In this document: piece after piece, positions 44,559-53,902 of the stretch | Position numbering within the stretch: position 1 is the first letter of the stretch | Layout of the letters: the number at the start of each line of letters is the position of its first letter | Origin: Streptomyces sp. NBC_00353 | GTDB taxonomy: Bacteria > Actinomycetota > Actinomycetes > Streptomycetales > Streptomycetaceae | Reading direction: 5' to 3' | DNA: 64,000 nucleotides | NCBI RefSeq assembly: GCF_036108815.1 | Contig: NZ_CP107985.1 | Coordinates: 6,131,001-6,195,000, forward strand | The notes under the pieces: generated by a model | Databases searched by the model: none | What the model was told of the DNA's origin: nothing | Seen by the model: only the letters and a program-made list of their open reading frames with translations | Position numbers and translations under genes: made by a program

Positions 44559-44822
44559 ATGACCGAGCTGTTCCAGCAACTGCTGGTCGAGGACGCGGAT
44601 GAGGAACTCGGCTGGCAGGAGCGCGCACTGTGCGCCCAGACCGATCCCGAGTCCTTCTTCCCCGAGAAGGGCGGATCGACCCGCGAGGCAAAGAAGGTAT
44701 GCCTCGCCTGTGAAGTCCGGTCCGAATGCCTTGAGTACGCCCTTTCAAATGATGAACGTTTCGGTATCTGGGGCGGTCTTTCCGAGCGGGAACGACGACG
44801 GCTGAAGAAGGCCGCGGTCTGA
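44559..44822 (+). CDS. whiB: WhiB, Fe-S sporulation regulator
   Basis: An 87-aa Wbl protein binding a [4Fe-4S] cluster, needed with WhiA for sporulation septation in Streptomyces. The four cluster cysteines are visible: ALCAQTDPESFF (Cys ~25), then VCLACEVRSEC (Cys ~48, 51 and 57), followed by the conserved turn GIWGGLSERER and a basic C-terminus. Length and N-terminus MTELFQQLLVEDADE match WhiB itself rather than WhiD or WblA. GAGGGG precedes the ATG. It is monocistronic-looking, with long gaps on both sides. Confidence 0.95.
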   Translation: MTELFQQLLVEDADEELGWQERALCAQTDPESFFPEKGGSTREAKKVCLACEVRSECLEYALSNDERFGIWGGLSERERRRLKKAAV

Positions 44823-45300
44823 CCGCGAAGCGCACAGCACCGCGAAGCCGACGAAACCGCTGAGCCCGCGAAACCGCTGAGCCCGCGAAGCCGTGACGTC
44901 GACGAAGCCGCGAAGTCAGCGAAGCCACGACGTCCACGAAGCCCACAGTGCAACCGGCCGCCGGACCGGATCCGCCGGAGCCTCCCGGCCACCGCAGCGC
45001 CACCGACCACGCTCCGGACCACGCCCTCCACACCGCTGCGCACAACGCCGCGGCCCCGACCGCCATGGCCCGTCGCCTGCACCCTGCCCGCAGGCGGCGG
45101 GCCATCGCCATGTCCGCGGACCGGTCGCACGGCCGGTCCGCCGCCGTCCTCGTTCAACCGCTCCGCGCCACCCCGGTTATCCGTACCGTTAGTGTGGGGC
45201 TCCGTCCGAGACGCGCCAACGCCCCGACGGAGCGCGCGTGTACACCGATGCAGCCCCCGGGGGGACACCCCCCGGACCCGGCCGGAGGGCCCGTACCTCG
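44823..45300. other. 478-base gap after whiB with short direct repeats
   Basis: No supported gene. At 44823-44950 a CGAAGCC/CGAAACC motif recurs about eight times, including a 17-bp tandem pair at 44854-44887. The remainder is GC-rich, with an inverted repeat near 45090, and the promoter of the large glycosyltransferase is presumably in 45130-45280. Confidence 0.6.
44854..44887 (+). repeat. 17-bp tandem duplication downstream of whiB
   Basis: Two exact 17-base units, 44854-44870 and 44871-44887, in a longer run of CGAAGCC-like heptamers. No function is evident. Confidence 0.8.
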
Positions 45301-48300
45301 ATGTCCGTGCACAGCCAATCGACGGCGCCGTACGCGGCCGCCGCCGCCCCAGAGTTCCCCCGGCATGTCGTCACCGCCGTGCTCGTCTCCCATGACGGCG
45401 CACGCTGGCTGCCCGACGTGCTCGCCGGGCTGCTCGGGCAGGAACGCCCCGTACAGCACGTCGTCGCCGCCGACACCGGCAGCGCCGACGACTCCGCGCG
45501 GCTGGTCACCGACGCGCTCGGTGCCGAGCGCGTCCTGCACCTCGCACGCCGTACGAGCTTCGGCACGGCCGTCGACGAGGCGGTCCGCACGGCCGGTGAA
45601 CTCACCCCCGACGACCTGCCGTATCTGAAGCGCCCCAGCGGCTGGGACCCGGTCACCAGAAGCTGGCGCGACGACGCGTACGACCTGCCCGATCTGCCGC
45701 ACGGCGAACCGGTGCAGTGGCTGTGGCTGCTCCACGACGACTGTGCACCCGAGCCCGATGCGCTCGCCGAGCTGCTCCGCGTCGTCGACACCGACCCGCA
45801 CGCCGCGATCGTCGGCCCCAAGCTCCGCGGCTGGTACGACCGCAAGCAGCTCCTCGAAGTCGGCGTCTCCATCGCCAACAGCGGGCGCCGCTGGACCGGA
45901 CTCGACCGGCGCGAACAGGACCAGGGTCAGCACGACCAGGTCCGTACCGTGCTGTCCGTTTCCTCCGCCGGCATGCTGATCCGCCGTGACCTCTGGGAGG
46001 AGCTCGGCGGGTTCGACCGCAGACTCCCGCTGATGCGTGACGACGTCGACCTCTGCTGGCGCGCGCACGCCGCCGGGCACCGGGTGCTCGTCGCCCCCGA
46101 TGCCATCCTGCGGCATGCCGAGGCCTCCGCCAGGGAACGCCGGCCCATCGACTGCGCGGGACGCTTCGTCGCCTCCCCGCACCGCGTCGACAAGGCCGGT
46201 GCCGTCTACGCGATGCTCGTCAACGCCCGCGGCAAGATGCTGCCGTGGGTGCTGCTCAGGCTCGTCCTCGGCACCCTGGTGCGTACCCTCGCCTATCTCG
46301 TCGGCAAGGTCCCCGGCCAGGCACTCGACGAGGTCGCCGGACTCTTCGGCACCCTGCTGCGACCCGGCAGGATCTTCGCGGCCCGGCGCAGACGCGGCAA
46401 GGGAGTGGTGGACGCGGCCGAACTGCGGGGGCTGTTCCCGCCGCCCGGCGCGACCGTCCGCGCCACCTTCGAACAGGTCGCCGGAAACTTCGGCAGCGGG
46501 TCCGACGCCGACTCGGGCGGCTCACGGCACGGCGCCGTCGAGTCCGGACCGGGCGGTGACGACGCCGACTTCCTGGAGATCGAGCAGTTCGCACGGCTCA
46601 AGCGGATCGGCCGCAGGCCCGGCCCGGTGCTCTTCGCCGTCCTGCTCCTCGTCTCGCTCGTCGCCTGCCGCGGCCTCCTCGGCGGCGGGGCACTGGCGGG
46701 CGGCGCGCTGCTGCCCGCGCCCGCGGACGTCTCCGACCTGTGGGGGCGGTACGCGGACGGCTGGCACCCGGTCGGCACCGGCGGCACCCAGACCGCACCG
46801 CCCTACCTCGCCGTGATCTCCGCCCTGTCCGCGCTGTTCCTCGGCTCGACCGGCTTCGCGCTCACTCTGCTGCTGGTCTGCTCGGTCCCGCTCGCCGGAC
46901 TCACCGCGTACTTCGTCTCCCGCCCGCTGCTCGAATCGCGGCTGCTGCGGGCCTGGGCGAGCATCGCGTACGCCTTCCTGCCTGCCGCGACCGGCGCCCT
47001 CGCGACCGGCCGCCTCGGCACCGCCGTACTGGCGATCCTGCTGCCGCTCATCGCCCGCACCGCCGTCTCCGCGTACGGGATGCGCAGCAACGGGGACACC
47101 CGCGGCAGCTGGCGCGCCACCTGGGCGTACACCCTGCTCCTCACCCTTGCGATGGCCTTCACGCCCGTCGTCTGGCCGCTGGCCGTGGTCCTCGGTATCG
47201 GTGTCCTCGCGCTGCGCCGTCACGACGTCGCCGCGTACGGACTCCGCTTCCTCGCCACGATCGGCACCCCGCTCCTCGTCCTCGCACCGTGGTCGCTGTC
47301 GCTGCTGGGCGACCCCTCGTCGTTCCTGAAGGAAGCGGGCCTGGAGTTCGGTACGGGCTCGGCCTCCGCACTCGATCTGCTCGGGATCAGCCCCGGTGGC
47401 CCGAATGCCACGGGTGGCGTGCTGCTGCTCGGCATCGTGCTCGCGGCACTGGCCGCGCTGCTGCGCGGGGAGCGGCAGTTCGCGGTCCGTGCCGCCTGGG
47501 CCGTCGCGCTCGTCGCCCTGGTCTTCGCCGGACTCACCAACGGCTCCGGCTGGGCCGGACCCGCCACCCTCGTCTACGGCATCGCGCTGATCGCTGCCGC
47601 GCTCGTCGGTGCGGACGGCGCACGGGTGCGCGTCGCGGAGCTGAGCTTCGGCTGGCGCCAGCCCGTCGCCGCGCTGATCGCCGTCGCCGCGGTGCTGGCC
47701 CCCGCGCTGGCCGCCGTCGGCTGGATGATCGGCGGCGCCGCGGGTCCGCTGGAGCGCCGGGACCCGGTGCAGGTGCCCGCGTTCGTCGCGGAGGAGAGCA
47801 GTACCCGTGACCAGCCGCGCACCCTGGTGCTCGGCGGAAGTTCGCCGGCCTCCGTCTCGTACACCCTGGTCCGCGGCTCCGGCGCGCGGCTGGGCGACGC
47901 CGAGCTGGCCGTGTCGGGCGGCGGCAACAGCCACCTCGACAAGGTCGTCGCCAACCTGGTCGCGGGCTCCGGCGCCGACCAGGGCAGTCAGCTCAGTGGG
48001 TTCGCGATCCGTTACGTACTCGTACGGGACGGCGCACCGCGCGAGATGAGCCGGGTCCTCGACGCGACCCCGGGGCTGAGCCGGCTGAGCCAGCTGGACG
48101 GCAGCGCGCTGTGGCGCGTCGACCGCCAGATCGCCCGGATCATGATCGTTCCGTCCGGTGCCGACGGCGAACAACTGCCCGTCGGTTCCCAGCCCGTCGA
48201 GGCACACTCCAAGATCCCGGCGGGCGGCTCCGGCCGGGTGCTGCGGATCGCGGACGCGGCGGACCCCGGCTGGCACGCCACGCTCAATGGCCGGGCGCTG

Positions 48301-49155
48301 ACCGGCAGGACCGTCGACGGCTGGGCGCAGGGCTTCGAGCTCCCCGCCGAGGGCGGCAGGCTGGACCTCACGTACGAGACGCCGCTCACCCACACCGCAT
48401 GGATCTGGGCCCAGGCCGCGCTCGGCGTGGTCCTGCTGGTCCTGGCCCTGCCGGGCCGCCGCCGGGAGATCGACGACGACCTGCCCGAGGAGTCCGCGAC
48501 GGTTCCGGCCGAGCCGGTCGCGGGCGAGGGACGCCGGGCCCGCAGGCTGCGCGCGGCCGCGCAGGCGGAGGTGGCGGCCGAGGACGGCGACTACGAGGGC
48601 GATGACTACGGCGACGGCGTGGAGCGGCCGGCGGAAGCGGCGGGGGAATACATCCCCGCACAGCAGGCGACCGACCCGTACGCCCAGCAGCCGGAAGCGG
48701 ACGACGCCTACGGCCACGTGCACCAGGCCCAGGATCCGTACGACCCGCAGGCCGACGGCCGGTACGCGCCGCAGGGCGAGGACGGCCAGTACGCGTCCGT
48801 ACCGCAGCAGCACCAGTACGGCGAGTGGGACGCGCAGCAGTACCAGGGCGGCGACTACGCGCAGTACCAGGGCGAGCAGCAGCAGCCCGAGGCCGATCCG
48901 TACCAGCAGGGCACGGCGCAGGCGTACGACCCGTACGGCTACCCGCAGCAGCAGTACGACCAGGGCCAGTACGACCAGAACCAGGGCGGCCAGTACGACC
49001 AGGGTCAGTACGGCCAGTACGAGCAGGGCCCGTACGACCCGCAGGCCCCGTACAGCCGACAGGCCCCGTACGACCCGCAGCACCCCGACGAGAACCCCGC
49101 CCCGGCCCAGAACCCGTGGCCGACCGGTAACGCATCGCGAGGCGAGTCCGAGTGA
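45301..49155 (+). CDS. Very large membrane glycosyltransferase: GT2 domain fused to multi-helix membrane and extracellular domains
   Basis: A 1284-aa protein. The N-terminal GT2 domain (about 15-330) has VTAVLVSHDGARWLPDVLAG, the acidic LLHDDCAPEPDALAEL near 145, and LMRDDVDLCWRAHAAGHRV near 242. A middle linker leads to about 12 membrane helices (about 440-815). An extracytoplasmic domain (about 820-1030) and a last helix near 1040-1057 follow. The cytosolic tail of ~225 residues is acidic and then Gln/Tyr/Asp/Pro-rich. It probably adds sugars to a lipid-linked or surface glycan. ATG 45301 begins the conserved part; GTG 45238 is possible. The stop overlaps the next gene. Confidence 0.88.
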   Translation: MSVHSQSTAPYAAAAAPEFPRHVVTAVLVSHDGARWLPDVLAGLLGQERPVQHVVAADTGSADDSARLVTDALGAERVLHLARRTSFGTAVDEAVRTAGELTPDDLPYLKRPSGWDPVTRSWRDDAYDLPDLPHGEPVQWLWLLHDDCAPEPDALAELLRVVDTDPHAAIVGPKLRGWYDRKQLLEVGVSIANSGRRWTGLDRREQDQGQHDQVRTVLSVSSAGMLIRRDLWEELGGFDRRLPLMRDDVDLCWRAHAAGHRVLVAPDAILRHAEASARERRPIDCAGRFVASPHRVDKAGAVYAMLVNARGKMLPWVLLRLVLGTLVRTLAYLVGKVPGQALDEVAGLFGTLLRPGRIFAARRRRGKGVVDAAELRGLFPPPGATVRATFEQVAGNFGSGSDADSGGSRHGAVESGPGGDDADFLEIEQFARLKRIGRRPGPVLFAVLLLVSLVACRGLLGGGALAGGALLPAPADVSDLWGRYADGWHPVGTGGTQTAPPYLAVISALSALFLGSTGFALTLLLVCSVPLAGLTAYFVSRPLLESRLLRAWASIAYAFLPAATGALATGRLGTAVLAILLPLIARTAVSAYGMRSNGDTRGSWRATWAYTLLLTLAMAFTPVVWPLAVVLGIGVLALRRHDVAAYGLRFLATIGTPLLVLAPWSLSLLGDPSSFLKEAGLEFGTGSASALDLLGISPGGPNATGGVLLLGIVLAALAALLRGERQFAVRAAWAVALVALVFAGLTNGSGWAGPATLVYGIALIAAALVGADGARVRVAELSFGWRQPVAALIAVAAVLAPALAAVGWMIGGAAGPLERRDPVQVPAFVAEESSTRDQPRTLVLGGSSPASVSYTLVRGSGARLGDAELAVSGGGNSHLDKVVANLVAGSGADQGSQLSGFAIRYVLVRDGAPREMSRVLDATPGLSRLSQLDGSALWRVDRQIARIMIVPSGADGEQLPVGSQPVEAHSKIPAGGSGRVLRIADAADPGWHATLNGRALTGRTVDGWAQGFELPAEGGRLDLTYETPLTHTAWIWAQAALGVVLLVLALPGRRREIDDDLPEESATVPAEPVAGEGRRARRLRAAAQAEVAAEDGDYEGDDYGDGVERPAEAAGEYIPAQQATDPYAQQPEADDAYGHVHQAQDPYDPQADGRYAPQGEDGQYASVPQQHQYGEWDAQQYQGGDYAQYQGEQQQPEADPYQQGTAQAYDPYGYPQQQYDQGQYDQNQGGQYDQGQYGQYEQGPYDPQAPYSRQAPYDPQHPDENPAPAQNPWPTGNASRGESE
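48650..49130 (+). repeat. Gln/Tyr/Pro/Asp-rich low-complexity C-terminal tail
   Basis: The last ~160 codons of the large glycosyltransferase repeat YDPQ-, QYDQGQYG- and QAPYD-type units. The tail should be disordered and cytosolic after the final membrane helix. Such tails differ in length between strains and may mediate protein contacts. Confidence 0.75.
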
Positions 49156-50672
49156 AGTCGACCAACCTGTCCCTCATCGCGGGCACCGTAGCCCTCGCCG
49201 CCGTCACCGGCTTCGCCGCGCTCTCCGCGCCCGGTGACGCGGACGCCACGGGGGCGAAGGCCGCCGCGCGGCTGCCCGTGGAGCGGTCCAGCCTGCTCTG
49301 CCCGGCACCCGGCCTCTCGGAGCTCGCGGAGACGACGTACACGACCTTCACCCCGGCGTCCGGTGCCGGCGGCGAGGCGGGCACCGCGGAACTGAAGCCG
49401 TCGGTGCCCACCACGGCGGACGCGGGCGACGGGACCACCGCCAAGAAGGACACGAAGAAGAAGGCCGCGGACTCCGACAAGCCGGTCGTCTCCCTCAAGG
49501 AGCCCGGCAAGCCGGCCACCGCCGACGCGTCCGGCTCCGACGCCCCCGCCCTGGTCGGCACCGCCACCGGCAAGCTGGCCCCCGGCTGGACCACCCAGCA
49601 GACCACCACGGTCAGCACGGGCGCCTCCCGCGGCCTGCTCGGGGTCAGCTGCACCGGACCCGACACGGACTTCTGGTTCCCGGCCGCCAGTACCGCGAAG
49701 TCCAGCGAGGACTACGTCCATCTCACCAACCCGGACGACACCGCCGCCGTCGCCGACATCGAGCTGTACGGGCCGGACGGCTCGCTCAAGTCCGATGTGG
49801 GCGAGGGCATCACGGTCCCCGCCAGATCCAGCGTTCCGGTCCTGATCTCCACCCTGACCAGCGAGGTCGCCGACGATGTGACGATCCACGTCACCACCCG
49901 TACCGGACGCGTCGGAGCCGTCGTCAGGGCGGCGGACGGTGCGGGCAGCGACTGGCTCACCGCCTCCGTCGACCCGACGGGCACTCTGGTCCTCCCCGGC
50001 ATCCCGGCGGACGCCACCTCCGTACGGCTGGTGGCCTTCGCTCCGGGCGAGGAGGATGCCGACCTGAAGCTGAAACTGCTGGGCAAGACCGGCGCGATCT
50101 CGCCCGCCGGGCACGAGGATCTCCACGTCAAGTCCAACATGACCGCGGGCGTCGACCTGAAGGACATCACCAGGGGTGAAGCGGGTTCCCTGCTGCTGAC
50201 CCCGGCACAGAGCGGACAGGCCACCCCGGTGGTGGCCGCGCTGCGTGTGGTCCGCGGCACCGGTGACAAGCAGGAGGTCGCGTACATCCCGGCGACCGGA
50301 CCGGTGGGCGCGCAGGCCACGGTGGCCGGCAACCGGGCGAAGGGGTCGATCCTCTCCCTCACCGCGCCGGGCGCCACCGGCACGGTGAAGGTCACGGCGT
50401 CCGCCGGCAGCGGAGGCGGCGAACGGACCGTCAAGACGTACACGGTGAAGGGCGGTACGACGCTCGCGGTCACCCCGCAGGTGCCGGCCGGGCTGAAGGG
50501 AAGCTACGCGCTGACCGTCGAGACGGAGTCGGGCGGCCCGGTGCACGCCGCCCGCACGCTCACTCTCCCGGAGGACGGCATCCCGATGTTCACGGTGCAG
50601 ACGCTGCCCGACGACGGCGGAACGGTCGAGGTGCCGGCGGCAGAGCAGGACCTCTCGGTCCTGGACGACTGA
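49152..50672 (+). CDS. DUF5719-family secreted protein
   Basis: A 506-aa exported protein of unknown function. A signal sequence or anchor covers residues 1-32 (LSLIAGTVALAAVTGFAALSA). A Lys/Ala/Asp-rich linker (about 75-125) precedes a long beta-rich region with repeated ~100-residue units, for example ADIELYGPDGSL near 200 and FAPGEEDADLKLKLLG near 298. No catalytic motif is seen. The GTG overlaps the stop of the large glycosyltransferase (GTGA), so the two are made together and may form one envelope system. A strong terminator follows. Confidence 0.82.
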   Translation: MKSTNLSLIAGTVALAAVTGFAALSAPGDADATGAKAAARLPVERSSLLCPAPGLSELAETTYTTFTPASGAGGEAGTAELKPSVPTTADAGDGTTAKKDTKKKAADSDKPVVSLKEPGKPATADASGSDAPALVGTATGKLAPGWTTQQTTTVSTGASRGLLGVSCTGPDTDFWFPAASTAKSSEDYVHLTNPDDTAAVADIELYGPDGSLKSDVGEGITVPARSSVPVLISTLTSEVADDVTIHVTTRTGRVGAVVRAADGAGSDWLTASVDPTGTLVLPGIPADATSVRLVAFAPGEEDADLKLKLLGKTGAISPAGHEDLHVKSNMTAGVDLKDITRGEAGSLLLTPAQSGQATPVVAALRVVRGTGDKQEVAYIPATGPVGAQATVAGNRAKGSILSLTAPGATGTVKVTASAGSGGGERTVKTYTVKGGTTLAVTPQVPAGLKGSYALTVETESGGPVHAARTLTLPEDGIPMFTVQTLPDDGGTVEVPAAEQDLSVLDD

Positions 50673-50677
50673 GCAAT

Positions 50678-50717
50678 CGGTACGGGGCGGCGCCGAACAC
50701 AGCGCCGCCCCGTACCG
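50678..50717. terminator. Terminator after the DUF5719 gene
   Basis: A 16-bp perfect stem, 50678-50693 with 50702-50717, and an 8-base loop, beginning six bases after the stop. It lies between convergent genes. Confidence 0.85.
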
Positions 50718-50803
50718 CACTCACACCCCCGGGGAGTGCCCCGGCGGATCCATGGCCGGGGCCGCGCCTGATCCGTCGGGCACCGCTGGTCCTGCCCGTA
50801 CCG

Positions 50804-51247
50804 CTAGTCCTGCCCGTACCGCGGATCCACCGACTCCGGCGACAGCCCGAGCAGCTCCGCGACCTGCTCCACCACGACCTCGTGCACCAGCAGCGCACGC
50901 TCGTCGCGGCTCTTGGTCCGGATCTCGACGGGGCGCCGGTAGACGACGATCTGCGCGGGCCGGTCCTTCGCCGCGGACACCGCACGCCCCAGCGGCACGG
51001 TCTCCTCGTGCGTCCCCGGTACATCGAGGACCATGAAGTCGACATCGGCCAGCTGCGGCCAGCGCCGCTCCAGCCGTTCCACCGAATCCTGCACGAGATC
51101 ACGGAAGGTCTCCGCCCTGCTGACCGAGAGCGGCACCTGGGGCGGAGCCACGGGGCCGCGCATGCCGCGGCCGTGGCGGTCGCGACGGCGCGGACGCGGT
51201 TCGGATCGCGGCTCGGACGGGTGGGGCGGCGGTACAGGACTGTCCAT
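50804..51247 (-). CDS. Zincin-like (metallopeptidase family) protein with degenerate active site
   Basis: A 147-aa protein of the small zincin-like family (PF06262 type) common in Actinobacteria. The N-terminal ~45 residues are Pro/Arg-rich. The fold then runs from FRDLVQDSVERLERRWPQLA near residue 50 through VDFMVLDVP and QIVVYRRPVEIRTK. The expected HExxH motif reads HEVVVEQVAELLG near residue 123: the first His-Glu is kept but the second His is absent. Peptidase activity is therefore doubtful. The ATG has no clear ribosome-binding site. Confidence 0.8.
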   Translation of the reverse strand: MDSPVPPPHPSEPRSEPRPRRRDRHGRGMRGPVAPPQVPLSVSRAETFRDLVQDSVERLERRWPQLADVDFMVLDVPGTHEETVPLGRAVSAAKDRPAQIVVYRRPVEIRTKSRDERALLVHEVVVEQVAELLGLSPESVDPRYGQD

Positions 51248-51250
51248 CAC

Positions 51251-51569
51251 CGACGCAGCGTAACTCCCGGCGGGGCAGTGGGATCGCCGCTCACCGGCAG
51301 GGCAGCGGCATGTCCACTGTTGAACATTCCGGCCATCGTTGAGCCCGTTTCAGGCCCTGTCCGCGATCGCTGATCTCATACCTAATGACAGCTTTTGTAT
51401 CGAGTGATAACCGGAATCGTTGCCGTTGCGACCTGCGCTTCTCTCTTCCGGTGCAGGTCAGGGTAGTTGCCCGAAAGGCGGTTGTGCCGGAGGTCACAGT
51501 GCGACACGGTGGGGTGACCTGAGGGAGAGTCGTCGCAGCCCGCTCAAGAGTGCGGTACCGTCCAACATC
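51251..51569. other. 319-base divergent gap
   Basis: Separates the divergent zincin-like and DUF3499 genes. 51300-51420 is AT-richer (for example GATAACCGG and CATACCTAATGAC) and probably holds promoters for both directions. I see no gene or clear operator. Confidence 0.5.
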
Positions 51570-51947
51570 GTGAGCCCTGTACGTCGCTGTTCGCGCACCG
51601 CGTGCGGCCGCCCTGCCGTCGCGACACTGACGTACGTCTATGCCGACTCGACTGCGGTCCTCGGCCCGCTCGCCACCTATGCCGAGCCCCACTGCTACGA
51701 CCTCTGTGCTGAGCACGGTGAGCGGCTGACCGCGCCGCGCGGCTGGGAAGTGGTGCGGCTCTCCGACCCCTCCGCGCCCACCCGCCCCAGCGGTGACGAC
51801 CTCGAAGCGCTCGCCAACGCCGTACGGGAAGCCGCGCGTCCGCACGAACGTGCGGCCGAAGCCAGAGGCGGCGGCCCGCGCGCGGCGGACCCGATGGAGG
51901 TCGCCCGCCGCGGCCACCTTCGGGTGCTGCGCTCGCCGGATTCCTGA
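51570..51947 (+). CDS. DUF3499 family protein, zinc-ribbon-like
   Basis: A 125-aa actinobacterial protein of unknown function. The N-terminal half (residues 5-60) has the pattern RRCSRTACGRPA and HCYDLCAEHGERL, i.e. four cysteines and a histidine placed like a zinc-binding ribbon. The C-terminal half is charged and probably disordered. The GTG start has no convincing ribosome-binding site; a leaderless message is possible. Confidence 0.82.
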   Translation: MSPVRRCSRTACGRPAVATLTYVYADSTAVLGPLATYAEPHCYDLCAEHGERLTAPRGWEVVRLSDPSAPTRPSGDDLEALANAVREAARPHERAAEARGGGPRAADPMEVARRGHLRVLRSPDS

Positions 51948-52095
51948 CCACGGCGTGCTGCTCGGCGTCCTCCGCCCATGATTTCCCGTTACAACTTTTC
52001 GCGTACGGAGCATTGACCAGGACTTGTCGTGGACACGACTATTCCCTCACCCGTGAGAAATCGTTTTCCGCATCACGGAATCCGGGGAGGTCTGT

Positions 52096-53712
52096 GTGTT
52101 TGTCCAGCAACTCGAGCCCGTAGCCGATTCGCTCGCCCTGTCCGCTCTGGTCGCGACGCTTCCCCTGGTCACCGTGCTGGTGCTGCTCGGGGCGGTCCGG
52201 ATGCGGGCACACCGCGCCGGACTCATCGGCCTCGTCGTCGCGATCGCCGTCAGCTCGCTCGCGTACGGCATGCCTCTCGGGCAGACCCTCTCCGCAGGTA
52301 CCCAGGGCGTGCTCTTCGGCCTCTTCCCCATCATGTGGATCGTCGTCAACGCCCTCTGGGTGTACCGGATGACCGTGCGCACCCAGCACTTCGACATCCT
52401 CCGCCGCTCCTTCGGCCGGCTCTCGGACGACCCTCGCATCCAGGCGCTGGTCATCGCCTTCTGCTTCGGCGCGCTCCTCGAAGCCCTCGCCGGATTCGGC
52501 GCGCCCGTCGCGATCTCCTCCGTGATGCTGGTGGCGCTCGGCTTCGACCCGGTGAAGGCGGCCGTCGTCTCGCTGGTGGCCAACACCGCACCGGTCGCAT
52601 TCGGCGCCATGGGCACCCCGGTGGTGACGCTCGCCCAGATCACCGGGCTGCCGCTGGACGACGTGGCCTCCGTCGTGGGTCGTCAGACCCCGCTGCTGGC
52701 CCTCCTCGTACCCCTGATCCTGGTCTTCCTGGTGGATGGAAGGCGCGGGCTGCGCGAGACCTGGCTGCCCGCACTCGTCTGCGGAATCGCCTTCGCCGGT
52801 GCCCAGTTCGCCGCCTCCAACTACGTCTCCGCCCAACTCGCGGACATCGCTGCCGCGCTCGTGGGCGCGGCAGCGCTGATGGCCGTCCCCGGGGCACGCA
52901 GGCCGGCCGAGGAACCGGTGCGTGCGGCAGTCCTGACGGGCGTACGGAGCGGGGACCTCGATCACGAGGACCCGCACCGCGAAGTGCTGCGCGCCTACGT
53001 CCCGTACGCCCTCATCGTCGCCGTCTTCTCCGTCGCCCAGATCCCGCCGGTGAAGGAGCTGCTGGCCGAGGCGACCAGGGTCTTCGACTGGCCCTTTCTC
53101 GACGTCGCGAACCCGGCGGGCAAGCCGGTCGGCGCCAACCTCTTCACGCTCCCGGTCATCGCCACGGGCGGCACCCTCGTCCTGCTGGCCGGCCTGGTCG
53201 CCGCCGTCGCACTCGGCGTACGACCCCGGGACGCGGCGCGCGAGTGGGCGGGCACGGTGTACGAACTGCGGTACGCGATCCTCACCGTGACTTCCGTACT
53301 GGCACTCGCGTACGTCATGAACCTCTCCGGGCAGGCTGCCACGATCGGCCAGTTCGTGGCCGCGGCGGGCGCCGGGCTGGCCTTTCTCTCGCCGGTGCTC
53401 GGCTGGTTCGGCGTCGCGGTCTCCGGCTCCGACACCTCCGCGAACGCACTCTTCGGCGCACTCCAGGTCTCGGCGGCACGCGAATCGGGTCTCTCGCCGG
53501 AGCTGCTCGCCGCGGCGAACAGCTCCGGCGGGGTGCTCGGCAAGATGATCTCCCCGCAGAACCTGACGATCGCGTGTGCGGCGGTCGGTCTGGCCGGGCG
53601 CGAGGGGGACCTGCTGCGCAAGGTGCTGCCGTGGAGCCTGGGACTGCTGCTGGTGATGTGCCTGATCGTGCTGGCGCAGAGCACGACGGTGCTGGGCTGG
53701 ATGCTGCCTTGA
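52096..53712 (+). CDS. L-lactate permease family transporter
   Basis: A 538-aa inner-membrane transporter of the LctP family, importing lactate or glycolate by proton symport. About 13 hydrophobic helices are seen. Family motifs include LLEALAGFGAPVAISSVML near residue 133, ANTAPVAFGAMGTPV near 163, and SGSDTSANALFGALQ near 450 with AAANSSGGVLGKMISPQNL. The GTG follows GGGGAGG. It stands alone on the same strand as manB. Substrate is inferred from family only. Confidence 0.92.
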   Translation: MFVQQLEPVADSLALSALVATLPLVTVLVLLGAVRMRAHRAGLIGLVVAIAVSSLAYGMPLGQTLSAGTQGVLFGLFPIMWIVVNALWVYRMTVRTQHFDILRRSFGRLSDDPRIQALVIAFCFGALLEALAGFGAPVAISSVMLVALGFDPVKAAVVSLVANTAPVAFGAMGTPVVTLAQITGLPLDDVASVVGRQTPLLALLVPLILVFLVDGRRGLRETWLPALVCGIAFAGAQFAASNYVSAQLADIAAALVGAAALMAVPGARRPAEEPVRAAVLTGVRSGDLDHEDPHREVLRAYVPYALIVAVFSVAQIPPVKELLAEATRVFDWPFLDVANPAGKPVGANLFTLPVIATGGTLVLLAGLVAAVALGVRPRDAAREWAGTVYELRYAILTVTSVLALAYVMNLSGQAATIGQFVAAAGAGLAFLSPVLGWFGVAVSGSDTSANALFGALQVSAARESGLSPELLAAANSSGGVLGKMISPQNLTIACAAVGLAGREGDLLRKVLPWSLGLLLVMCLIVLAQSTTVLGWMLP

Positions 53713-53751
53713 GCACCGGACCGGACCCGCCCGCCGATTGACGACCGAGCA

Positions 53752-53772
53752 GTGACCGGCCGCCCCGGTCAC
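53752..53772 (+). terminator. Hairpin after the lactate permease gene
   Basis: GTGACCGG (53752-53759) pairs with CCGGTCAC (53765-53772) around a 5-base loop, 40 bases after the stop. It separates the permease from manB. Confidence 0.6.
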
Positions 53773-53902
53773 CGTGGACCCAGCCGGGCAACCGCGCACA
53801 GCCGCGCCACTGCGCCACTGCTCAGCCACAAGACCCCAAGGTCTGCCCGGACGGCCGCCGGGTAGTTTGGGCGGTCCGCAGAAACCTCAGGAGGACCGGC
53901 CC

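Noticed and set aside
46522..49083. An 853-codon minus-strand frame opposite the large glycosyltransferase
   Set aside because: Shadow of the Gln/Tyr-rich and Ala/Leu-rich coding sequence on the other strand; no recognisable domain.
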